A DNA stretch of 64,000 nt, from assembly GCF_900078755.1 (NCBI RefSeq), contig NZ_FKIH01000028.1. One strand, 5' to 3'. Source of the stretch: Ichthyocystis sparus (lineage in GTDB: Bacteria > Pseudomonadota > Gammaproteobacteria > Burkholderiales > 2013Ark19i). The notes below the pieces were generated by a model, which was not told where the DNA came from, searched no databases, and saw nothing but the letters and a program-made list of their open reading frames with translations. The position numbers and the translations under genes are program-made. The first letter of the stretch is position 1, and every line of letters begins with the position of its first letter. Positions 1 through 9,686 of the stretch are shown here, one piece after another.

Positions 1-579
1 GGAGATATGAAAAAATTGATTGCATACTCTTCAATTTCTCATATGGGGTTCGTAACGTTTGGAATTTTTTCTAACACTATTGATGGTTTAACAGGGGCAT
101 TGTATCAAATGATTTCCCATGGCTTTGTTTCTGCCGGACTGTTTTTTTGTGTAGGTGTACTGTACGACAGGCTGCATAGCCGTAAAATTGCTGATTATGG
201 CGGTGTTGTGAATGTAATGCCTTATTTTTCAGCTCTTTTTGTCATTTTTGCTATGGCGAATTGTGGTTTACCCGGAACATCTGGATTTGTAGGCGAACTT
301 TTGGTGTTCTTGTCCGCTGGCAATAGTAGCATATGGTGGGTTTTAGTATTGTCCTTGTCTCTGGTATTGTCCGCAGTTTATAGCTTGTGGACAGTCAAGC
401 GAGTTATTATGGGACCCGTTGTTCACGATAGCGTAAAATCTTTGGTTTCTATGACTGGCTGCGAATCAACTATTCTGGCAGTTTTGGCTTTTTTAGTGAT
501 TTTCTTTGGCGTTTTTCCTGCCCCGGTTAATAAAGTGTTACTCCATTCAGTTCAGAATTTAGTGCGGCCCGTGACTTGA
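1..579 (+). CDS. nuoM: NADH-quinone oxidoreductase subunit M, C-terminal part
   Basis: This is the 3' end of a gene that begins before the window; the frame is open from base 1 and stops at 577-579. NuoM is one of the antiporter-like, proton-pumping membrane subunits of respiratory complex I. The visible part has the conserved stretch KKLIAYSSISHMGF, typical of the antiporter-type subunits, then several hydrophobic helices and the segment GLPGTSGFVGELL found in NuoM. It lies 19 bases before nuoN, the usual last gene of the nuo operon. Identification is firm; only the N-terminal half is missing, because of the window edge. Confidence 0.96.
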   Translation, partial: GDMKKLIAYSSISHMGFVTFGIFSNTIDGLTGALYQMISHGFVSAGLFFCVGVLYDRLHSRKIADYGGVVNVMPYFSALFVIFAMANCGLPGTSGFVGELLVFLSAGNSSIWWVLVLSLSLVLSAVYSLWTVKRVIMGPVVHDSVKSLVSMTGCESTILAVLAFLVIFFGVFPAPVNKVLLHSVQNLVRPVT

Positions 580-598
580 TTAAGGATAGTTATTGACT

Positions 599-2095
599 AT
601 GCACACATTTGAGTCGTCACCATTTAGCATCTGGAGAATCATACCTGAGCTTTCTGTTTTGCTGACGGACGTTCTTTTGTTGGTTTTGGCTATATTCTTC
701 AGCCGCCGTCAATCTTTGTTAGATAGGTTGTCCTATCTCTTGTGCATGGTTGTTTCCTGTTTTGCTCTATGTTGGTCAGTTTATAAGTTGACCACTCCTA
801 GATACACCATGTGGGATTCTTTCTACATTAATGACTCTTTGGTGCGGATTTGGGATGCTGTAGCTTGTTTGATATATATGATTTCCCTTACCTATGCTAC
901 CGTTTTCCTAAAGGACTCGCAGAACAGGAGCGATTTTTATCCTTTATCACTTATGGTTCTTTTAGGTTCTTTGGTTATGTCATCCAGCAATCATTTTTTG
1001 TCACTGTATTTGGGTTTGGAGATAACATCCATTGCTACCTACACTATGGTAACTTTTGACAGGGATATTCCTGAATCTAACGAAGCAGCAATTAAGTATT
1101 TTGTCTTGGGTGCTATTGCCTCAGTAATATTTTTACTCGGTGTTTCCTATTCCTACGGGGTACTTGGAGATGCTTATTTACATAATGCACAGTTAATAAA
1201 AGACTCTGTTTTTTTGAACTACTCGTTGCTTGTAGTAAGTGTTTTGTTAATGTTTTCCTCTGCGTGTTTTAAGCTGGGTGTGTTTCCATTCCATGCATGG
1301 TTGCCAGACGTTTATGCAGGTGCATCTGAGGTTTCTCTGCCCTTTTTGATGGCTCTTGCAAAGGTCGGTGCAGCTATTTTTGCAGTCAAGATTCTCTTTC
1401 ATGGATTTTCTGTATTACATTCAGTATGGCATCCTGTACTTCCAGCTATTGCTTTGATGACTATTATTTTTGGCAATGTAGTTGCAGTCTCTCAAAACAA
1501 TATAAGAAAAATATTGGCCTTCTCAAGTATTGCTCAAATGGGGTTCGTTTTGCTGGCTTTTTTTTCAAGCTATTATTCGCCATCGTATCAGTCTGTTATT
1601 AACTTAAATTTTTATCCCGCTTTTTTGTTTTTTATTTTCTCCTATTCCTTGTCTGTTCTAGCCGCTGTTTTTTTCTGCATTTTTGTTAGAAAAGATTCTG
1701 CCCCCGTAAAGTATCTTTCTGATCTGTCGGGTATTTTCCATTCTAATCCTTTTTTGTCCAGTATGGCTTGTTTGGCTTTTTTGTCATTGGCAGGAATACC
1801 GCCTCTTTTAGGGTTTTGGGCGAAGTTTTTTGTTGTTAATCAACTTGTTATTACCGGACATGAGGTTGTTGCTTCTTTGTCTGTTATATTTTCAGTAATA
1901 GGCGTGTTCTACTATCTACGTATAATTAAGGTCATGTTCTTTGATCGACCACAGCCAGAAGTTAGCTGGTGTGTTACTTCTTATTCATCTTATGTGTTCT
2001 TAGTTGTCCATTGCTTATCTTTACTCGCCATTGGTGTTTTTTCATATCCACTTATCCGCATTGCTTCTGATATGGTATACATGACTGGACTCTAG
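599..2095 (+). CDS. nuoN: NADH-quinone oxidoreductase subunit N
   Basis: NuoN is a polytopic, antiporter-like subunit of complex I in the cytoplasmic membrane. The roughly 498-residue product is hydrophobic throughout. It contains the conserved blocks LYLGLEITSIATYTM, KYFVLGAIASVIFLLG, KLGVFPFHAWLPDVYAG and NNIRKILAFSSIAQMG, which fix the family. Length fits the usual 480-500 residues. The start is uncertain: ATG at 599, or an in-frame TTG at 593 that is better spaced (6 nt) from the AAGGA at 582-586. Its stop is directly followed by the ATG of the DUF2818 gene, so translation is probably coupled. Confidence 0.97.
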   Translation: MHTFESSPFSIWRIIPELSVLLTDVLLLVLAIFFSRRQSLLDRLSYLLCMVVSCFALCWSVYKLTTPRYTMWDSFYINDSLVRIWDAVACLIYMISLTYATVFLKDSQNRSDFYPLSLMVLLGSLVMSSSNHFLSLYLGLEITSIATYTMVTFDRDIPESNEAAIKYFVLGAIASVIFLLGVSYSYGVLGDAYLHNAQLIKDSVFLNYSLLVVSVLLMFSSACFKLGVFPFHAWLPDVYAGASEVSLPFLMALAKVGAAIFAVKILFHGFSVLHSVWHPVLPAIALMTIIFGNVVAVSQNNIRKILAFSSIAQMGFVLLAFFSSYYSPSYQSVINLNFYPAFLFFIFSYSLSVLAAVFFCIFVRKDSAPVKYLSDLSGIFHSNPFLSSMACLAFLSLAGIPPLLGFWAKFFVVNQLVITGHEVVASLSVIFSVIGVFYYLRIIKVMFFDRPQPEVSWCVTSYSSYVFLVVHCLSLLAIGVFSYPLIRIASDMVYMTGL

Positions 2096-2392
2096 ATGCT
2101 AGCTTCGTATATTTCTGTTGTGCTGGTGGCGTTGTTTTTTGCCAATGCCCCATTTTATCCTAAGTCATTCTTGCCATTTTTATCTAATAAATCAAAAAGA
2201 TGGTACACTGTCCTTATTGAGTTTTTGCTTGGATATATTATTAGCCTATTGTTTTCTTTGCTTTGTGAGTCGTATTTCTCATCCATATATCATAAGGATT
2301 GGGTTTTTTATACCGTAACTTTTTGTGGCTTTTTAGTTTTATCTTATCCTGGCTTTGTAATACACTACCTGATAAAAAGAGAAAGACTATGA
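2096..2392 (+). CDS. DUF2818 family small membrane protein
   Basis: A 98-residue hydrophobic protein with an N-terminal helix followed by NAPFYPKSFLPF, then two further hydrophobic segments. This matches the DUF2818 family, which in betaproteobacteria sits directly after nuoN. Function is unknown; the position suggests a link to complex I, but that is inference. The ATG abuts the nuoN stop, and the gene ends with an ATGA overlap onto the NUDIX gene, so the three genes read as one operon. Confidence 0.85.
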   Translation: MLASYISVVLVALFFANAPFYPKSFLPFLSNKSKRWYTVLIEFLLGYIISLLFSLLCESYFSSIYHKDWVFYTVTFCGFLVLSYPGFVIHYLIKRERL

Positions 2393-2991
2393 ACAAAGAT
2401 TGTGAGCCACCACTTTACAATTTTTCTAATGAAGATTGTTCCGGTGATGAGTATCTTGTTGAGACAGTTTGTGATTCCCGTTCTTTGGTAACAATTGGCC
2501 CCCTTAGCCTCGAGGAGGATATAGTTGCTTTATATGATGGATCTTTGTCATCTAGGAGATACATGCGTCATCCAGGGGCAGTAGTGATAATAGCCTGTAG
2601 AGGTGATGCATATTTGTTCGTACGCCAATATAGGTGCGCTTGTAAGCAAATTTTCTGGGAATTTCCCGCTGGTAAAATAGATAAAGGTGAAGATCCACTT
2701 GATGCAGCCAAAAGAGAATTTAGGGAAGAGGGCGGATATGAAGCTGGCTATTGGAAGTCTATGGGGTTGTTCTACCCATGTATAGGATATTCTAGCGAAA
2801 AAATGTATCTCTACTATGCAAAAGATCTTAATTATCTTGGACAGGATACAGATGAAGGAGAGGTTATTAACTGTTTCTTCATAGGTTGTAGCGATTTACG
2901 AAATATGATTAATAAAGGTGCTATTACTGATTCTAAGACTCTGTCAGCACTTAGTCTTCTAGCAGCTCAAGGAATGTTCTCGCTAACATGA
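2389..2991 (+). CDS. NUDIX hydrolase, ADP-ribose pyrophosphatase type
   Basis: The 200-residue protein carries a complete Nudix box: G, five residues, E, seven residues, then REFREEGGY (around residues 102-124), which binds Mg2+ and the diphosphate. The upstream WEFPAGKID is typical of the ADP-ribose pyrophosphatase branch (NudF-like), which cleaves ADP-ribose to AMP and ribose 5-phosphate. ATG at 2389 overlaps the DUF2818 stop (ATGA); the frame is open further upstream, but an earlier start would run deep into DUF2818. The order nuoN-DUF2818-NUDIX is common in Burkholderiales. Substrate specificity is inferred from the family. Confidence 0.9.
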   Translation: MNKDCEPPLYNFSNEDCSGDEYLVETVCDSRSLVTIGPLSLEEDIVALYDGSLSSRRYMRHPGAVVIIACRGDAYLFVRQYRCACKQIFWEFPAGKIDKGEDPLDAAKREFREEGGYEAGYWKSMGLFYPCIGYSSEKMYLYYAKDLNYLGQDTDEGEVINCFFIGCSDLRNMINKGAITDSKTLSALSLLAAQGMFSLT

Positions 2992-3001
2992 TATAAGAAC
3001 T

Positions 3002-4045
3002 TCAATCATTGCTTCTTTCTGTCATATTAAAAACGTCGTATTTTTTTAGGAACTCATATCCAGCTCCCAACATGGCATGTACTATGTGGTGCGCTTCTAG
3101 AATAGATATACATTCCTTGTAAGATTCGACATGCTTGATTCCATACTTAAGCTGAGTACCAGTTTTTTCTAGAGTCTTTATGTAACATATGAGTAACCTT
3201 CCATGATATTTATATTTATTACTTTTAGAGGAATGAACTTTTAATACAAACTTCTTCCTTCTTTCAAGAAGTATAATTCTATTTTTTATAGTTTCCACGG
3301 TTTTTTTGTTATGGCAGTGGGGATTTTCTATTTCACTAGATAGATTATCTAGCTTTTCATTAATTTCTTTAAGATAAGTACTTGTTATTGATGATGATTG
3401 TAAAGAGCATAAAAAATTATCTACAAATTTGTATAATACCCTTAAAAATCTCCATATCTTAGTGTGTATCGTGTCAGCTTCATTAAGTGCTACAAGTACC
3501 CGTCGTGCGATGCTCTTAGATAGTTTTGATTTTGCCCTATCTTCAAGATCTAAATTCAAATGTGAAACATGTTTATATATAGGGATGCTATAAAGCATAT
3601 CATCATCAAGTTTCTTTCCCTCTTCTTTCTCTGCTTCTAAAACATAAGGTGTTATTAAGAATGACATATTACTCTTGATAGATGAACAACTACTAACCAA
3701 ATTTGCATAGTCAGCATGATCTGTATGTTTTTCAGATACAATTTCTTTTAGTACTTCAATCTCTTCTTTGTCAAGATGCTGTTCTTCTTTATCTATCCTC
3801 TCCATAGCTAAATATGACAACTCGTTGCTAATTAGCATAACAGATATAAATGATGAAGCCATATCAGTTAATCTTTTATTAATAGAATAAACTCTATTAA
3901 TAAGTTCTCTGTTATTACAGCTAGAAGAAGATAAAGTGCGTAATGTATCTAAACTTGATGAGTCGTCATCATAAGATGGCTCATCTTGTACAGTAGAAAT
4001 ATTAGTACTATGTGATGAATCGCTTCCTTTTGAAACTGAATCCAT
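3002..4045 (-). CDS. Unknown helical protein, paralogue of the next gene
   Basis: A 347-residue protein without recognisable homology. It is clearly related along its length to the 345-residue product of 4223-5260: both start MDSVS, share LINRV-SINKRL-DMASS and L-MERID near the N-terminus, have a W/RFL-xLYK block in the middle, and end with EAHHI--ML--G--FL. The N-terminal 45 residues are Ser/Asp-rich; the rest is predicted helical with coiled-coil character, without signal peptide or membrane segment. I chose ATG at 4045 over the upstream GTG (4057) because it matches the paralogue's start and has a purine-rich AGGGGG upstream. Its 3' end faces the NUDIX gene with only 10 bases between. Possibly a secreted or host-directed protein; function unknown. 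Confidence 0.75.
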   Translation of the reverse strand: MDSVSKGSDSSHSTNISTVQDEPSYDDDSSSLDTLRTLSSSSCNNRELINRVYSINKRLTDMASSFISVMLISNELSYLAMERIDKEEQHLDKEEIEVLKEIVSEKHTDHADYANLVSSCSSIKSNMSFLITPYVLEAEKEEGKKLDDDMLYSIPIYKHVSHLNLDLEDRAKSKLSKSIARRVLVALNEADTIHTKIWRFLRVLYKFVDNFLCSLQSSSITSTYLKEINEKLDNLSSEIENPHCHNKKTVETIKNRIILLERRKKFVLKVHSSKSNKYKYHGRLLICYIKTLEKTGTQLKYGIKHVESYKECISILEAHHIVHAMLGAGYEFLKKYDVFNMTERSND

Positions 4046-4222
4046 TATGTTTGACACATCCCCCTAAGTGCTAAAGCTACCATATTAGATGTCTAATGTA
4101 ATATAGGAGTTAGTGTACTATGAATAGCTATATATAAGTATTATATTTTTCTTTATTGTTTACCATATTTATAACAAATGAATATATTTTTAAAGATAAT
4201 ATTACTCGCTCTTATAATTATT

Positions 4223-5260
4223 TTAATTAAAATCAGTTATTGGATCTGTAATTTCAATGACATCATCTCTTCTTAGAAAATTATGTCCTGATTCCAACAT
4301 GGTAAATATTATGTGATGTGCCTCCATAAGATATACACACTTTTTGTAGGATATAACATTTTCAATTCCAGATTTAATTTTTTTATCAGATTTTTCTAGC
4401 ACACTCATATAAGAAAGAAGAGATTTTATACAACTATTAAACTTATCCTTTTTTAAGGAATGCGATCTTGATACAAATTCCTTTCTATTTTCAAGAATAC
4501 GAATCCTAACTTTCATTGATTCTATATTTTTTTTATTATTGCTATTTTTTATTTTATTATGTAGATAAAATAATTCATTATTAATTTCTTTACTATAAGC
4601 ATCTGCTATAGATAAAGAAGTTAAAATAGAAGTAAGTTTACCTACTGATTTATATAATGTCTTTAGAAATCTCCATGACTTACTATGTATGACATTAGCT
4701 TCATTAATTGCTACACTTATACTATGTGTAGTATCTTCAGATAGTTTTGATCCTGCTTCATCATTTAAGTAAGGATGTGAAATTTTTTCTGATATAGAAC
4801 CACTATGACATATAGTAGTATCAAATATCTTACATTCTTTCTCTTCTATTTTTAAAATAAGTGGTGTTGCCAAGAACGAGATACTGCTCTTAATATATGA
4901 ACAATTACTAACTGAAGTTGCACAATTAATATGATTTTGTTCTTTATCAGATGCAATTTCTTGCAATATTTTAATTTCTTCTTCGCAAAGCTTTTTCCCA
5001 TAATTATCTATTCTTTCCATAGCTAAAGATGATAATTCTTCACTACGTACCGTAATAGATGATAATGATGATGCCATATCTGACAATCTCTTATTAATAG
5101 ATGAAACTCTATTGATAAGTTCTATATCACTACTTTTACTACTAGAATAATATATGCCAATCAATTTACTTGATGAACTTGAATTCTCACATGAGTTATC
5201 TTGCGTACAAATAATATTGATGTTGCGTGATAAATTGCCGGTCCCAGAAACAGAATCCAT
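4223..5260 (-). CDS. Unknown helical protein, paralogue of the preceding gene
   Basis: A 345-residue paralogue of the 3002-4045 product, lying 177 bases from it on the same strand, so the pair looks like a tandem duplication that has diverged. Shared landmarks are MDSVS at the start, LINRVSSINKRLSDMASSLS, L-MERID, SWRFLKTLYK, IRILENRKEFV and the C-terminal EAHHIIFTMLESG-NFLRRDD. The protein is very rich in Ser, Asn, Ile and Lys, with several heptad-like helical stretches. ATG at 5260 is preceded by AAGAGG about 13 bases upstream. No catalytic motif, signal peptide or membrane helix is visible. Confidence 0.75.
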   Translation of the reverse strand: MDSVSGTGNLSRNINIICTQDNSCENSSSSSKLIGIYYSSSKSSDIELINRVSSINKRLSDMASSLSSITVRSEELSSLAMERIDNYGKKLCEEEIKILQEIASDKEQNHINCATSVSNCSYIKSSISFLATPLILKIEEKECKIFDTTICHSGSISEKISHPYLNDEAGSKLSEDTTHSISVAINEANVIHSKSWRFLKTLYKSVGKLTSILTSLSIADAYSKEINNELFYLHNKIKNSNNKKNIESMKVRIRILENRKEFVSRSHSLKKDKFNSCIKSLLSYMSVLEKSDKKIKSGIENVISYKKCVYLMEAHHIIFTMLESGHNFLRRDDVIEITDPITDFN

Positions 5261-5406
5261 TATCTTAGTGCAGCCTCTTAAATAATAAAGTAATAAAATT
5301 TCTATACTACAATGATAATTGAATATTTATGCACACACTGCAAAATAATACTGTACGCTAAGTACAAAATTTATTCAAAAATTTTATCTTTATAATTTTG
5401 CTAGGA

Positions 5407-6537
5407 TTACTTTGGAAAAATTCTTTCCTTAATCAGTAGTACTGTTAGGCCCGAAATTATTGATTTTAAAGCTTCAGGCGGTGATAATTCATCAAGTTCA
5501 TCTTCATCATCAGATTCAACATAATTTTCCTCAAAATATCTTACTATCTTAGAAGTTACTATCGGCTCTATTACATTAAAAATACTAGTTAGTATTACGT
5601 CTATATTTGGTCCCTTTTTTTTTCCTGAATTAACAATATCTATCATGTCATTAAGTAGATCATACATCTCTGTTATTTCTTTCCTATCTTTCAATTCTAC
5701 AATATCATAAGTATTATTAGCACACGTAGCTCCTATAAGATTTTCACCATCTTCTTCTTCTGATATTTCTGAAGAAAATAAGTTTTTCATGTCATGAATT
5801 ATGTCTCTACTTAATTTGTTATTACCACTGATCCCATCTAACAAATCAGATGCCCTGTTAATATACTCTATCCCTTCTTCCTCTATATAGTATGTGCCAT
5901 GTATCATGGAAGTTGATGGTTTTCTTCTTGAACTAACCTCATTTTCTGTATCATATGAGTCACGCTTTCTCTTTACTCCAAACATAATAGCAGGACTTGA
6001 TTTTTTTATTGCTCCTTTGACAGTTTCTAAGCCAGAAGTACTAGCGCCAGAAGTACTAGCTATAACTTCTTCATTAGCTACATCTTTTATTTGACTGTAA
6101 AGTGTTTTATTATTAGCACAAGAGTTTTTTTCTAGTAATTCTACATGCTGTTGATAGTTACCTTCTTTGCTACTAGATGCTTCCTCATGTAGTGTGCTCC
6201 TCATTGTTTTTGCGGGAATACTAGGTGCTTCTGAAAATACTGCTTTTCTTTTAGTAGTCTTCATAGGATTACTGCTACATTTGTCGCTTTGCTCTAAGAC
6301 ACTACTATCTGTTTTATTCTCACAAGAACTTCCAAGATATAAAGATGATTCAGTAGATAAAGTACTAGCAATTTCACCGGTTTCTCCTACATCTTGCACC
6401 ACTAGAGCTTGCAGCATATCAGATATGTCTGGTGAATCAGGTCTAGTATCAGATGTAGTGGTTGATGATGTGCCTGAGGCATTCAAGTCAGAATTATATT
6501 CAGAGTTTCTTGTAGTCCCGCTAATGTTGTAATCCAT
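5407..6537 (-). CDS. Unknown acidic/Ser-rich protein with bipartite NLS-like signal
   Basis: A 376-residue protein with no recognised domain. Residues 1-180 are Ser/Thr-rich and likely disordered. Around residues 189-206 there is KRKR, an 11-residue spacer and RRK, which fits the eukaryotic bipartite nuclear localisation consensus; a smaller basic patch (KTTKRK) is near residue 96. The C-terminal half is acidic (EEEDGE, ESDDEDELDE) and probably helical. There is no signal peptide or membrane segment. It follows the two paralogues on the same strand, 146 bases upstream of them. A nuclear-targeted effector is a reasonable guess, but the function is unknown. Confidence 0.7.
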   Translation of the reverse strand: MDYNISGTTRNSEYNSDLNASGTSSTTTSDTRPDSPDISDMLQALVVQDVGETGEIASTLSTESSLYLGSSCENKTDSSVLEQSDKCSSNPMKTTKRKAVFSEAPSIPAKTMRSTLHEEASSSKEGNYQQHVELLEKNSCANNKTLYSQIKDVANEEVIASTSGASTSGLETVKGAIKKSSPAIMFGVKRKRDSYDTENEVSSRRKPSTSMIHGTYYIEEEGIEYINRASDLLDGISGNNKLSRDIIHDMKNLFSSEISEEEDGENLIGATCANNTYDIVELKDRKEITEMYDLLNDMIDIVNSGKKKGPNIDVILTSIFNVIEPIVTSKIVRYFEENYVESDDEDELDELSPPEALKSIISGLTVLLIKERIFPK

Positions 6538-7855
6538 TTATTTCAATCCCGAGCATAAATATTATTTGTAGCATCTATAAGAGGTAAGATAGTTTGGTAG
6601 ATACTAAACAAGTTCCACTACCCATAACTTATATTATCCAATATATTTAGTATGGTTAATATGTTTTATTATATATTTTCTTAAAGTAACCAAAATATAT
6701 TTGATAACTTCTTTGAAGAATTTTTTAAATGTAGCTTGTTGCTGCAATAATATTGTAATAGATTATATTATTTGCGTAATAGAAAAATGTTATGTATTAG
6801 TTTGTTTACGCGCTTTGCCCACCCTATACCCTTGAATTACAATAATTACTATATCTAGATGTGGTAATAACTAATGATTGATGTGCAGTACACAAATTTT
6901 ATTTTTACAGACAGTTGTGCTAATCCATATTTAATGGAAAATTTATTTTTCTTTTTCTCTCATTAGTATATTGCTATCCTAGTGATACTAATACACCGGA
7001 AGAATATTATTTTGTATTTTATGCTTAATATTTATTTGAACATCTTTGGCGAGAATAGTTAATTATTAATAATTTAAATTTTAACATAGTATTATACATG
7101 CATAAAATTTTTTACTATAAGTCAGCATGATATGCTTAAAATTATAAAAAATAAGCACAATCTCTGTGCTTTAATCATTGCTTCTTTATAATTTATTATG
7201 TGCTGTATTAAGTTATTAATCATATTTATTAAAACTAATTTTTAGTTAAAATTATATGCATTTGTATTATATATTTCTAATCCGATATAATAAAATTATA
7301 TTATTTATAAATACAGCAGATGCTTTATATGTACGAACATTAGGATAGTTTACTAATTTTGTTGGCACAATATTTTATAAAATATAGACATGTAGTTTTT
7401 ATGGCCTATTGAAGTTGTTGATTATCTACGCAATTTAGCCTTTTTAAGGCCATCTTAGCTGTAATGTAATTTCTATGACTACCTACAATTGTTAGTGCGA
7501 TTAATAACTATTGATTATAGATATTAATATTTATAATCAATTATATAAATGAAATAATCTAGATGATGGATAAATTTAGTAAATTTGTGGTCCCAGTGTT
7601 TATATTATTGTCGATGTCAATAATATAAATGAAATTAAATAATTTAGATTGTAATTTTTGTGACATTAAATGCTACTAGTCTGTAGGTATTGTTTTTTTT
7701 CTAATAAAAGTTGGTATGATTTACTAGATTCTTAGTAAATTTGTGAGTTCTAGTGGTTTTGAAATCTGTGGCTTTGTGTTATGCGATTTCACAGAATACA
7801 AATCACTAAAGGTGATTAGCGATATCAATAGATAACAATAATGTAATAAAATGAG
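6538..7855 (+). other. Long AT-rich intergenic stretch
   Basis: About 1.3 kb of very AT-rich DNA with stop codons in all frames and no coding pattern. A small hairpin (AAGCAC, 7-base loop, GTGCTT) lies at about 7152-7171. Two related direct repeats occur near the downstream end: ATATAAATGAAAT with AAT(C/T)TAGAT at about 7544 and 7621, and TAGTAAATTTGTG at about 7577 and 7732. The second resembles the GTAAATTTGTA element found upstream of the other pilin genes, so the last 150 bases are probably the control region of the first pilin gene. Confidence 0.5.
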
Positions 7856-7870
7856 GTGAAATATAGGCAT

Positions 7871-8383
7871 ATGTATATGATTAATAAAACGAATGCTTTT
7901 ACTTTAATTGAATTGCTAATAACTGTGGCCATAATAGGTATTCTTGCTGCTATAGCCATACCAGCCTACAAGAAGTATGTTACTAAATCGCTGTTTACTT
8001 CAGGCTATACAACTGTTAAACACTTTACCAGTGAAGCTCTTATTAGACTGTCTGAAAGGGGCAGTTGTATTTTTAGCACGGGAAATGCTGATATGTTACT
8101 GCCAAATAATAAAGCCCTCTCTAAGATCCAGATTAGCATTGGTGTTGGAGGTGAAGAGTATGAGGGTTGTATTGTTGTTGGATTTTTTAAGCCGGAGGCA
8201 GATGGCGGGCACGCTGGTTTATCAAATAAAGCTATACGTATTCAAGCGGTTCGTCATAAGTCTGGTGTAGACAAGCATTTATCTAATAGCTGCATTACTG
8301 ACGTGGATCAATCTGTATTTGATTATACGTCCATTGGTTGCTCTTACCAGGAGTGGGCTGGCACTTACTTCCCAGGTTACTGA
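7871..8383 (+). CDS. Type IV pilin (major-pilin-like), array copy 1
   Basis: A 170-residue type IV prepilin. Mature N-terminus FTLIELLITVAIIGILAAIAIPAY is shown here only by its key features: Phe+1, Glu+5 and the hydrophobic assembly helix. The leader is nine residues, MYMINKTNA, so the residue before the cleavage site is Ala, not the usual Gly. Four Cys in the globular part (GSC, GGC-type, NSC, IGC) are conserved in copy 2 and could form disulfides. ATG at 7871 follows GAGGTG at 7854-7859; this start gives the same nine-residue leader as copies 2 and 3. Related genes follow at roughly 0.9 kb spacing. No pilus assembly genes are in the window. Confidence 0.9.
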   Translation: MYMINKTNAFTLIELLITVAIIGILAAIAIPAYKKYVTKSLFTSGYTTVKHFTSEALIRLSERGSCIFSTGNADMLLPNNKALSKIQISIGVGGEEYEGCIVVGFFKPEADGGHAGLSNKAIRIQAVRHKSGVDKHLSNSCITDVDQSVFDYTSIGCSYQEWAGTYFPGY

Positions 8384-8600
8384 TATAGCTCATTAAACAA
8401 ACTGTCTTGTGTTTGATATCATAGATACAGTGTACTTGCAGATTAAAGACAGATAAAATATATCTATTGTAGCCTGAATAATTGATTGTAATATGACTTT
8501 TGGGGAGTTGAATTTATAGTATGTGCATAAATTACTTGTGATAGTTATTGAAGTTAAAACAAATATATAATCTACTCATAGTAGATGCTCTTCAAAATTA

Positions 8601-8710
8601 ATAATAAGTGGTGATTATTTGGCATATATGTCTGTTTTTTTTCGGCATATGTTGTTCTTCGGTAAATTTTTATTCTCAAGTGTTTGAATTCCTTTTATTC
8701 TATGATTATC
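8601..8710 (+). repeat. Upstream block repeated before pilin copies 2 and 3
   Basis: This segment upstream of pilin copy 2 is closely similar to 9499-9640 upstream of copy 3. Shared cores are ATAATAA-TGGTGATT-TTTGGCAT, TGTTCTTC-GTAAATTT, and CCTT-TTTATTCT-TGATT. A weaker version (TTAGTAAATTTGTG) precedes copy 1 near 7732. The pattern shows that the duplicated unit includes the pilin gene and its control region. Confidence 0.7.
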
Positions 8711-8763
8711 AGCAAAGATAAGTGCTATTAATAAGAAATAATAATGTAGGGTGGGATTCGTAT

Positions 8764-9279
8764 ATGGTTAATCTGATTAAGATAGGTGCTTTTACTTTGG
8801 TTGAGTTGCTAATAACTGTGGCCATAATAGGTATTCTTGCTGCTATAGCCATACCAGCTTATCAAAAGTATGTTGCTAAATCATTGTTTACTTCAGGTTA
8901 TGTAACTATTAAAAACTTTACCAATGAAGCTCTTATTAGGTTAACCGGAAGGGGTAGTTGTGTCTTTAGTACGGGGGATACCGTTATGTTACTGCCAAAT
9001 AATAAAATTTTCAGTAAAATACAGATTAGCATTGGTACTGGTGGTACGAACTTCAATGGTTGCATTGTTGTTGGTTTTTTTAAATCAGAGGCAGATGGTG
9101 GGTATGCTGGTTTTTCTGGTAAAGCTTTACGTATTCATGCACTTCGCAATAATTTGACTACAGATAAACATTTGAGTAATACCTGTATTACTGACGTGGA
9201 TCAATCTGTGTTTGATTATACTTCTATTTGTACTTACCAAAATTGGGCTGGTACTTACTTTCCTACTGATCTGGATTAG
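8764..9279 (+). CDS. Type IV pilin (major-pilin-like), array copy 2
   Basis: A 171-residue prepilin closely similar to copy 1 along its whole length, including the assembly helix, the four Cys, the ITDVDQSVFDYTSI segment and the C-terminal WAGTYFP. The leader is MVNLIKIGA, again nine residues with Ala at -1 where type IV prepilin peptidases normally see Gly. ATG at 8764 is preceded by AGGGTGGG with about 10 bases spacing. Divergence from copy 1 is concentrated in the central globular region, as expected for surface-exposed parts. The gene is intact. Confidence 0.9.
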   Translation: MVNLIKIGAFTLVELLITVAIIGILAAIAIPAYQKYVAKSLFTSGYVTIKNFTNEALIRLTGRGSCVFSTGDTVMLLPNNKIFSKIQISIGTGGTNFNGCIVVGFFKSEADGGYAGFSGKALRIHALRNNLTTDKHLSNTCITDVDQSVFDYTSICTYQNWAGTYFPTDLD

Positions 9280-9686
9280 TAAAAACTATCTGTCTTACAT
9301 TTTATGTTAGAGTATGAACATATAATATGCTTTTAAATTACAATACAAGATAACTAAAACATGTTAATTATACTTGTAACAATTAGTTGTCATGTTTTTT
9401 TAGAGAGGTTAATGAAATGCATATTAACCTATAAAGTAGAGGTAGTCATTAACATGCCGATATATAGGTTTATCTATACCGGGTAAATTTATAAGATGAT
9501 AATAAATGGTGATTGTTTGGCATGAGTGTGCATTGTTTTGTGTTCTTAATCAGGGTTGATAATTTTTCATAGACTTATGCTGTTCTTCAGTAAATTTGTA
9601 ACCTCAGGTATTTGTGTCCCTTCTTTATTCTGTGATTTAAGTAAAGTGGGTGTTACTGAAATAATAATTTAGTGATGCGATACATT

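Noticed and set aside
3002..6537. Toxin-antitoxin or phage-defence island
   Set aside because: No nuclease, helicase, TIR, reverse transcriptase or antitoxin motif was seen in these or the other accessory genes.
7170..7195. Sequence like the 3' end of the 3002-4045 gene (AGAAGCAATGATT on the minus strand)
   Set aside because: Only about 20 bases match; flanking DNA shows no trace of the paralogue, so chance similarity is as likely.
9515..9535. Possible sigma-54 promoter (TGGCATG...TGCAT) before the third pilin
   Set aside because: The distance between the GG and GC elements is one base too short, and the second copy upstream of pilin 2 lacks the -12 element.
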